Origin: Bradyrhizobium oropedii
GTDB taxonomy: Bacteria; Pseudomonadota; Alphaproteobacteria; Rhizobiales; Xanthobacteraceae
Length of the DNA stretch: 36,232 nucleotides
Assembly: GCF_020889685.1 (NCBI RefSeq)
Contig: NZ_JACMYO010000074.1
Location: 1 to 36,232, forward strand
Direction: 5' to 3'
Shown here: piece by piece, positions 31,130 to 36,232 of the stretch
How positions within the stretch are numbered: the stretch's first letter is position 1
Layout of the letters: every line of letters begins with the position of its first letter
The notes under the pieces: generated by a model
What the model was told of the DNA's origin: nothing
Databases searched by the model: none
What the model saw: the letters and a program-made list of their open reading frames with translations, nothing else
Translations under genes and position numbers: made by a program

Positions 31130-31213
31130 CGTAGCTCAACTGGTAGGTTTTGGTCGAGGAAAGCCGAAAATGCCTTATCTTCCAATAGGAGTTGACTGAC
31201 ACTCTCTCCGCCA
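31130..31213 (+). repeat. Att-like direct repeat copy B
   Basis: Matches copy A (27071-27155) over its whole 84 bases: starts CGTAGCTCAAC, contains AAAATGCCTTATCTT, and ends TTGACTGACACTCTCTCC plus GCCA. The distance between the ends of copies A and B is 4058 bases and encloses exactly the TetR/SDR cassette. The tail shared by copies A and C is absent here. Likely junction of a small inserted segment. Confidence 0.6.
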
Positions 31214-31489
31214 CCCGACGCCTTCAGGCCAACACGGTCGAGATGTCGATCGCTCTTGCGATGAACGCAGGGGGGCGCGGACGCCTGTTGGCCTTGCCCA
31301 CGCGGTAGCTGCGCACGCGATCGCCCTGTGGATGTCGGGGTACCGCTTATCAGCGTCTCACGGCAAAACAATATCGGCACCCCTTTGCCGGGGGCGCCTA
31401 TATGCAGGCCTAACTCCTCGGCTTGCCCGGCTACTGCCGCGCAAGCCGCTCGCTGTCTTGCGCCGCTGGAGCCACTGCTCCCTGCGGCC
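31214..31489. other. Intergenic region right of repeat B
   Basis: About 275 bases with no supported gene. A weak inverted repeat GCGCAAG/CTTGCGC (31439-31445 and 31457-31463) lies just past the end of the phosphatase gene (minus) and might end its transcript, but there is no T-run. Confidence 0.4.
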
Positions 31490-33148
31490 TCATTTTTCCT
31501 TCAGAGGCTCGACACCCTCGTCGCGAACCGCCTGGAGGCTGTGCGGGTTGAGGTCGAGCGCACGGAGGATGGTCGGCGCGATCTGGGTGGTGAAGCTCGT
31601 GTCCTCGACGACCCTCGGATGCTTGATGCGGGGCGAAGAGAGCAGCAGCAGCACGTTCCGATCGTCGTTGGAGAAGCCGCCATGCTCGGCGAGCTTGCTG
31701 CCGCCGGTGCAGATCACGCCATGATCGGTGAGCGCGATGAAGTCCGGCACCCGGCTGTTGTGGAACGGATCTTCGTAGAGCTTGGTCAGTTCGTCGCGGT
31801 CGAGCAGCTTCTGGATATGCAGGTCGGCGGCGTGGGCCAGGATGTAGGCCTTGGCGTCGGCATAATAGGGATTGCCGGTCGCCGGGTTGGTCGCCTGCTG
31901 CAGCTCCGGCGACAACCAGACCAGCGCCGCGTCGTCGCAGATCTCGAAGCCGTTGGTGCCGAAACCGGGCGTGTTGCTGTACAGCGCATCGGAGATCGCC
32001 ACGCGGTCCTTGACGTCGATCGGCGACTGGCCGTGCTTGGCGCTGACGATGATAAGCGTCGAATCGTAGAGGTTCTGCGCCTTGAGCTCGTTGACGAACT
32101 TGCCGAGCGCGTCGTCCACGAACTGGAATTGCAGCGTGAGCGCGTTGCCGGGCGTCGCCTTGCCGTCGGCATAGCCGCCGACCAGCGACTTGTCGGTATC
32201 GGCGTTGCCGGCCTTTGCAAGCTTCTGGCCGACGCTGACCGCCTGGAAGTTCATGCCGAAGATCGCGGGGACGCCTTGATGTTGAGTTCGCGTGCCATTG
32301 TAGCCGTCGATCCAGTTCAACACCGCCTGCACCTTCAGCGAGTCGTAGGAACGGACGCCGACAAAGCTCTTGGTGTAGTCGTCGCCGGGCTTGGCGCCCT
32401 TGTCGATCGTGTCCTGCGAATTGATCTCCGGCGTGAAGAGTTCGTCGAGACCCTTGCCCGACGGGCCCGCCAGGTCCTCATAGGCAGGATGCTTGTCCGA
32501 CCAGGCCGTCCGCATTCCGGCCTCCTTGATGACCTCGAAGATCGTGTTGGTGCGCACGTAGTCGTGCGGATAAACCGACACGCACTTCCCGTTCACCAGC
32601 TTGCGCTGCATGTGATCCGGATCGAGTTGCGTGTAGACCTGACCGAGCGTGCCGCCGGCGGTGTAATCGGCGACCAGTCCGCTGGAGTAGTCGTAGGTCT
32701 TGTCGAGCGCTTCGAAGTTGGTGATCTCGGTTCCTGCCGGGCTCACGCAGCCGGGATCGGGAAGATTCTGGCTGGTATAGAAGGCCTTGGCGGGATACTC
32801 GGTGCGATCATAGCTGTCGTCATAGAACAGGCCGCCGCCCTTCGGCGTGGCACCCGTGACCTGCGCGAGCATGCCGGGAAAGCTGTCGGACGGCGCCGTG
32901 GTGTAGGCGTTCGGATAGACGACGCCCTTGCCGGTGAGCTGGGCGAAGTTGCCGCCGGGGCGGCTTTCGACCCAACGCTTCAAATCAACGGCGTGCATAC
33001 CGTCGACGCTGATCAGCAGGACATGCTTGTAGCCATGCCGCTGCGAATGATCGTTGTCATCATCCGCATGCGCGACGGCGACGCCGCAAGCGAGCATGGC
33101 CGCCGCGATCGCGGCAGTCGACATGCAATAGTTATGAAAACCACTCAT
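31490..33148 (-). CDS. Secreted type I phosphodiesterase / nucleotide pyrophosphatase-like protein
   Basis: 552-residue alkaline-phosphatase-superfamily enzyme. Signal peptide in MSTAAIAAAMLACGVAVAHA (about residues 9-28), then an Asp/His-rich stretch. Metal site 1 Asp is in VLLISVDGMHAVDL; the nucleophile region is TTAPSDSFPGM; further metal ligands are in SDKHPAYEDL, SAKHGQSPID and LAEHGGFSNDD. It should hydrolyse phosphodiesters or phosphonates in the periplasm or outside the cell. The start ATG at 33148 follows GGGGCGAA; the frame is open to 33277 without a signal peptide at its start. It could supply nucleosides from extracellular nucleotides, but lies outside the nucleobase cluster, so that link is speculative. 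Confidence 0.85.
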   Translation of the reverse strand: MSGFHNYCMSTAAIAAAMLACGVAVAHADDDNDHSQRHGYKHVLLISVDGMHAVDLKRWVESRPGGNFAQLTGKGVVYPNAYTTAPSDSFPGMLAQVTGATPKGGGLFYDDSYDRTEYPAKAFYTSQNLPDPGCVSPAGTEITNFEALDKTYDYSSGLVADYTAGGTLGQVYTQLDPDHMQRKLVNGKCVSVYPHDYVRTNTIFEVIKEAGMRTAWSDKHPAYEDLAGPSGKGLDELFTPEINSQDTIDKGAKPGDDYTKSFVGVRSYDSLKVQAVLNWIDGYNGTRTQHQGVPAIFGMNFQAVSVGQKLAKAGNADTDKSLVGGYADGKATPGNALTLQFQFVDDALGKFVNELKAQNLYDSTLIIVSAKHGQSPIDVKDRVAISDALYSNTPGFGTNGFEICDDAALVWLSPELQQATNPATGNPYYADAKAYILAHAADLHIQKLLDRDELTKLYEDPFHNSRVPDFIALTDHGVICTGGSKLAEHGGFSNDDRNVLLLLSSPRIKHPRVVEDTSFTTQIAPTILRALDLNPHSLQAVRDEGVEPLKEK

Positions 33149-33443
33149 GAGTTCGCCCCTGTCTATTTTCGGTAAGTTTGGAATCGCCAGCGCTGCGCGA
33201 CAACTTGTCGCGGTCAATTGACGGTGGGATGACGTTTTCTTGCGAGTTCGATGACCGCGGTCGGGGCTGACCGGCATCCGATGATCGCTGGATTTGCCCA
33301 GCAGGGCGACGTGCTGACCCGGTGACGCAGCGCAACGGCAGGGTTTTGCCGTTCGGCCGCCAAGCTTGCGGCCGCCTGCTACTTTGCATGGGGTTGTTTT
33401 CGATATTCTTGTTGAGAGCCGCGGCTTCCCCGGCGGACGCGAG
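33149..33443. other. Promoter region of the phosphatase, with two abutting hairpins
   Basis: About 295 bases without a gene. Two hairpins lie end to end at 33334-33353 (AACGGCA arms) and 33354-33374 (CGGCCGC arms, loop CAAGCTT). They lie downstream of the alpha/beta-hydrolase remnant on the minus strand and may be its old terminator. Confidence 0.5.
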
Positions 33444-33800
33444 TCACTCGGATCGAGCGACTTCTTGCAAATGCCGTTCGATCACGGCGTCGATCTCGTT
33501 GGGATGATCGATCTGGGGCAAGTGCCCGGCATCGGCAATGATCTCCAGCCGGCAATTGAGCAGCGCCGCGAGTTCGGTCATCGGCTGTACCAGCAGCTGG
33601 TCGTATGCGCCCACGATCATCGTCAGCGGCACTTGCAGCCGCATCACGCCCTCGAGATAGGCGAGGGACTGGATGGCGCGGGCGCAGCCGATGAAGCCTT
33701 CGGGATCGGTCTCGTTGATGCAATCGAGCAGTGCGGTGGCGATCTCCGGGTGCGCCTCGAGAAAGGGGCGTCCGAGCCAACGCTCCGCGGTCGGCGACCG
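33444..33800 (-). pseudogene. C-terminal remnant of an alpha/beta hydrolase
   Basis: The minus-strand frame reads TAERWLGRPFLEAHPEIATALL, then IQSLAYLEGVMRLQVPLTMIVG and the end AGHLPQIDHPNEIDAVIERHL. This is the C-terminal 115 residues of an alpha/beta hydrolase of the 3-oxoadipate enol-lactonase type, including the acid-residue region (GAYDQLL) and the catalytic His (AGHLPQ). The nucleophile-elbow half, which should come first, is absent: upstream the frame runs into the minC promoter region and meets a stop near 33856. The gene was therefore cut, probably by a deletion or rearrangement at about 33800. An internal GTG at 33647 could still make a 67-residue fragment, unlikely to be active. 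Confidence 0.72.
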
Positions 33801-33843
33801 CCCCGAGGAGGCCGTCGCAAATCCGTGAAAACACCCCCTTCCG

Positions 33844-33879
33844 TTAACCTTTGATTAACCATGCGGTCCGATTGTTAAC
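33844..33879 (+). promoter_or_regulatory. CtrA-type binding site upstream of minC
   Basis: TTAA-N7-TTAAC at 33844-33859 is a perfect full CtrA site, followed by a half site TTAAC at 33875-33879. It lies 50-65 bases before the minC start codon, where the promoter must be. CtrA control of minCDE is known in Sinorhizobium meliloti, so cell-cycle regulation of this operon is likely. Confidence 0.75.
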
Positions 33880-33908
33880 CATTCGACAAGTCAACCGAGT
33901 CAGGGGCG

Positions 33909-34625
33909 ATGGACGCAACTCAACAGGTCGCACGTCAGCAGGTCCGCATGCGCGGCCGCTCCTATGTTGCGTTCGTTTTCTCGCCGGTCGTGCCGGTCGT
34001 GTCCTGGCTCGCCGAGATCGACGCGACGCTGGGGAAGTCGCCGGGCTTCTTCACCGGCAAGCCTGTAGTGCTCGACCTCGCAGCGGTCGATCTCAGCCAG
34101 GCCGCGATCGCGCATCTGGTCGGCAGCCTCGCTGAACGCAATATTCGTATCCTCGGCATCGAGGGGGTCGACGAATCCAGGCTCGGCGCCAACATGCCGC
34201 CGCTTCTGACCGGCGGCCGCGCCTGCGCGATCACCCATGTCGAGCCGCAGAAGCCGCAGCCGCAGGAAAAAAACAAAGACAAGGACAAGACCAAGCTGCC
34301 GTCGCTGCTGCTGGAGAGCCCGGTTCGCTCCGGCCAGTCGATCGTGTTCGCCGAGGGCGACGTCACCGTGCTCGGCTCGGTCGGCTCCGGCGCCGAGATC
34401 GTCGCCGGCGGGTCGATCCATGTCTACGGCACGCTGCGCGGACGCGCGATGGCCGGCATCAATGGCAATTCCGCGGCCCGGATCTTCTGCCAGAAGATCG
34501 AGGCCGAATTGCTCGCCATCGACGGCTACTACCAGACCGCAGATGATATCGGCGACAGCCTGCGCAACCGGCCCGCCCAGGCGTGGCTCGAGGGCGAAAT
34601 GCTGCGCATCACACCATTGAACTGA
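33909..34625 (+). CDS. minC: Septum site-determining protein MinC
   Basis: Inhibitor of FtsZ assembly that keeps the division septum at mid-cell. 238 residues: N-terminal FtsZ-interacting domain (about 10-115, GRSYVAFVFSPVVPVVSWL... LAERNIRILGIEGV), a charged lysine-rich linker (QEKNKDKDKTK), and the C-terminal beta-helix domain (GQSIVFAEGDVTVLGSVGSGAEIVAGGSIHVYG; RGRAMAGINGNSAARIFCQKIEAELLAI) that binds MinD. Start ATG at 33909 follows AGGGGC. First gene of minCDE, with a CtrA site upstream. Confidence 0.94.
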   Translation: MDATQQVARQQVRMRGRSYVAFVFSPVVPVVSWLAEIDATLGKSPGFFTGKPVVLDLAAVDLSQAAIAHLVGSLAERNIRILGIEGVDESRLGANMPPLLTGGRACAITHVEPQKPQPQEKNKDKDKTKLPSLLLESPVRSGQSIVFAEGDVTVLGSVGSGAEIVAGGSIHVYGTLRGRAMAGINGNSAARIFCQKIEAELLAIDGYYQTADDIGDSLRNRPAQAWLEGEMLRITPLN

Positions 34626-34650
34626 CCGACTGACTACAAGGAGAGAGAGA

Positions 34651-35466
34651 ATGGCCAAGGTTTTGGTCGTGACGTCTGGGAAGGGCGGGGTCGGCAAGAC
34701 GACCTCAACTGCCGCGCTTGGCGCGGCACTTGCGCAAATGGGCCAGAGCGTCGTCGTCATCGATTTCGACGTCGGCCTGCGTAACCTCGACCTCGTGATG
34801 GGCGCCGAACGGCGCGTGGTGTTCGACCTCATCAATGTGGTGCAGGGCGTCGCCAAGCTGCCGCAGGCCTTGATCCGCGACAAGCGGTTGGAAAACCTCT
34901 GGCTGCTGCCGGCGTCGCAGACCCGCGACAAGGACGCGCTGACCGAAGAGGGCGTCGAGCGTGTGATCGCCGACCTCAAGACCAAGTTCGACTGGATCCT
35001 GTGCGACAGCCCGGCCGGCATCGAACGTGGCGCCACGCTCGCGATGCGCTATGCCGACGAGGCCATCATCGTCACCAACCCGGAAGTGTCGTCGGTACGC
35101 GATTCCGACCGCATCATCGGCATGCTGGACTCCAAGACCGCCCGCGCCGAGCGCGGCGAGCGGGTCGAGAAGCACCTTCTGGTCACCCGATATGATGCCG
35201 GCCGCGCCGCGCGCGGCGAGATGCTGTCGATCGACGACATCCTGGAAATCCTCGCCACGCCGCTGCTCGGCATCGTCCCGGAAAGCCAGGACGTGCTGCG
35301 CGCCTCCAATGTCGGCTGCCCGGTCACGCTGAACGCTGCAAGCAGCGCGCCGGCGCGGGCCTATACCGACGCGGTGCGGCGCCTGATGGGCGAAGCGGTC
35401 GAGATGACCGTGCCGGTCGAGCGCAAGGGGCTGATGGATCGGCTGCTGCGACGGAGGGCGGCATGA
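34651..35466 (+). CDS. minD: Septum site-determining ATPase MinD
   Basis: Membrane-associated ATPase that recruits MinC and oscillates with MinE. 271 residues: deviant Walker A GKGGVGKTT (residues 10-18), switch regions DFDVGLRNLDLVMG and CDSPAGIERGA, and a C-terminal amphipathic membrane-targeting helix (KGLMDRLLRRR). GGAGAGAGAG precedes the ATG. The stop codon overlaps the minE start (ATGA), so translation is coupled. Confidence 0.96.
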   Translation: MAKVLVVTSGKGGVGKTTSTAALGAALAQMGQSVVVIDFDVGLRNLDLVMGAERRVVFDLINVVQGVAKLPQALIRDKRLENLWLLPASQTRDKDALTEEGVERVIADLKTKFDWILCDSPAGIERGATLAMRYADEAIIVTNPEVSSVRDSDRIIGMLDSKTARAERGERVEKHLLVTRYDAGRAARGEMLSIDDILEILATPLLGIVPESQDVLRASNVGCPVTLNAASSAPARAYTDAVRRLMGEAVEMTVPVERKGLMDRLLRRRAA

Positions 35467-35744
35467 TGAACGTAATGCGGCTGTTCGGCGGCCGCGCCGC
35501 ATCGGCGCCCGTCGCGCGGGAGCGGTTGCAGATCCTGCTTTCGCATGAGCGCGGCCGGACCGGCGCGCCCGACCTGCTGGAGATGCTCCGCTCGGAAATC
35601 CTGAGCGTGGTCTCCAAGCATATCGACGTCGATCCCGACAAGGTCGTGGTCCGGATGGACCGGGGCAAGTTCGTCTCGATGCTCGAGGTCGACATCGAAG
35701 TTCCCAATGGCGTGCAGCGATCAAAGATGGTGGCGGCCACATGA
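35463..35744 (+). CDS. minE: Cell division topological specificity factor MinE
   Basis: 93 residues: N-terminal membrane/MinD-binding segment (MNVMRLFGGR... ARERLQILLSHERG) and C-terminal topological-specificity domain (LRSEILSVVSKHIDVDPDKVVVRMDR; LEVDIEVP). It stimulates MinD ATPase and drives MinCD off the mid-cell. Starts four bases before the minD stop ends; its own stop overlaps the start of the next gene in the same way. Confidence 0.94.
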   Translation: MMNVMRLFGGRAASAPVARERLQILLSHERGRTGAPDLLEMLRSEILSVVSKHIDVDPDKVVVRMDRGKFVSMLEVDIEVPNGVQRSKMVAAT

Positions 35745-36037
35745 CAGCAGACAGCGACAGTCACATCGCCTGGCAGCGCGCGCAGCTGAAGAAGCTGCGT
35801 GCGGCGTTGAAGGCGGTCGAGGTCGATCAGCTCGGCAACGCCAATTGCGGCCGCGCGACGCAGATGACGATCGACGAATTGCAGCGCAAGATCGGCGAGT
35901 CAGGCCGCTGCATCGCCGAATACGAGCGCCGCACCCGTCGCCCGCTGGCAACCGATCTCGGCAGCCTCGCCAGGGTCAGCTGGACGCATTGGAACGCCAA
36001 CATGCCGATGGCCAAGGCACCGCGCCATCGCGCGTGA
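35741..36037 (+). CDS. Hypothetical small protein in the min operon
   Basis: 98 residues, mostly helical and charged (WQRAQLKKLRAALKAVEVDQ, then TIDELQRKIGESGRCIAEYERRTRR), likely a short coiled coil, followed by a basic tail. The start ATG overlaps the minE stop (ATGA at 35741-35744), so it is translated with the Min proteins. No signal peptide or membrane helix. I do not recognise a characterised family; the conserved coupling suggests a cell-division or envelope-related role, but this is inference only. Confidence 0.7.
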   Translation: MTADSDSHIAWQRAQLKKLRAALKAVEVDQLGNANCGRATQMTIDELQRKIGESGRCIAEYERRTRRPLATDLGSLARVSWTHWNANMPMAKAPRHRA

Positions 36038-36055
36038 GCTGATAATTCAGCCCGT

Positions 36056-36220
36056 CGTCATTGCGAGCCAACGGGTCGCGCGAACGCGCGCCCGATGACA
36101 GGCTCCGCGAAGCAATCCATCTCTCCGCATATGCGGATCGATGGATTGCTTCGTCGCTTCAGCGCAAAATTGCTTCGCAATTTTGTCGCGAGCTCCTCGC
36201 AATGATGGGGTGGACGGCCC
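36056..36220. repeat. Bradyrhizobial palindromic extragenic repeat (REP-like)
   Basis: Opens with GTCATTGCGAGCC and closes with GCTCCTCGCAATGATG, an inverted frame. Inside are GAAGCAATCCAT (36109-36120) facing ATGGATTGCTTC (36141-36152), and CAAAATTGC-TTC-GCAATTTTG (36165-36185). This is the common CGTCATTGCGAGGAGC...GAAGCAATCCAT repeat of Bradyrhizobium-type genomes. It follows the min operon and may end its transcripts. Confidence 0.82.
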
Positions 36221-36232
36221 CCGACGGCATCG

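Noticed and set aside
31130..31213. Repeat B as a functional tRNA gene
   Set aside because: It has D-arm-like and CCGCCA-like ends and a tRNA-Ser-like length, but the acceptor ends do not pair and no anticodon stem can be formed.
30826..31380. Minus-strand frame of 184 codons across repeat B
   Set aside because: It overlaps the end of the ABM gene, and its only likeness is to the frame across repeat A, explained by the DNA repeat itself.
31328..33175. Long plus-strand open frame (615 codons) opposite the phosphatase gene
   Set aside because: It is an antisense shadow produced by GC-rich third positions; the protein has no recognisable domain, while the minus strand encodes a clear enzyme with a signal peptide and metal sites.
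33900..35036. Minus-strand open frame opposite minC/minD, and a similar one at 34705-35742
   Set aside because: Antisense shadows of the unmistakable Min proteins.
1..36232. CRISPR arrays, rRNA genes or complete insertion sequences
   Set aside because: No regularly spaced repeats, rRNA sequence or transposase was found anywhere in the window.

Overview
The window looks like chromosomal DNA of a high-GC alphaproteobacterium of the Bradyrhizobium/Rhodopseudomonas group. Supporting signs are palindromic extragenic repeats of the type common in that group (19567-19695, 36056-36220), a secreted beta-barrel protein whose mature end begins with the DLPVKAP sequence typical of Bradyrhizobium porin-like proteins, small orphan proteins of bradyrhizobial type at the left end, and a minCDE operon preceded by a CtrA-type site.

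Layout. 1-1.45 kb: four short conserved hypothetical genes. 2.07-6.25 kb (minus): a four-gene polyamine-type (PotABCD-like) ABC importer. 6.9-11.5 kb: a pyrimidine-ring catabolic block with a canonical uracil phosphoribosyltransferase (UPRT, minus) and, divergently, URC1 (GTP-cyclohydrolase-II-like), URC4 (DUF1688) and a second UPRT with an altered PRPP loop, then a deoxycytidylate-deaminase-type enzyme (minus). 12.6-19.6 kb: purine catabolism, with a fused OHCU decarboxylase/HIU hydrolase, urate oxidase, a two-gene xanthine dehydrogenase (FAD subunit plus fused Fe-S/molybdopterin subunit, minus) and an 8-oxoguanine-deaminase-type amidohydrolase. 19.8-24.5 kb (minus): a BMP-type nucleoside ABC importer. 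25.0-26.7 kb: an outer-membrane channel-like protein and a guanine-deaminase-type enzyme. 27.1-31.2 kb: a TetR regulator with a divergent SDR/YCII/SDR/NTF2/ABM operon, bracketed by imperfect direct repeats ending in a tRNA-Ser-like 3' sequence. 31.5-33.1 kb: secreted phosphodiesterase/phosphatase. 33.4-33.8 kb: remnant of an alpha/beta hydrolase. 33.9-36.0 kb: minC-minD-minE plus a fourth overlapping small gene.

How it works together. From about 2 to 27 kb the genes form a nucleobase-scavenging module: outer-membrane entry, two ABC importers, deaminases, oxidation of xanthine to urate, urate to allantoin, and the URC route for uracil. The unifying signal is regulatory. Six of its transcription units are preceded by sequences matching the sigma-54 (RpoN) -24/-12 promoter with the exact GG-N10-GC spacing: the Pot-type importer, upp, uraD-uraH, uricase, and the back-to-back xanthine dehydrogenase and 8-oxoguanine deaminase promoters. 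This implies one nitrogen-limitation regulon joining purine and pyrimidine breakdown. No dedicated regulator, allantoinase or urea-degrading enzyme lies in the window, so those must be elsewhere.
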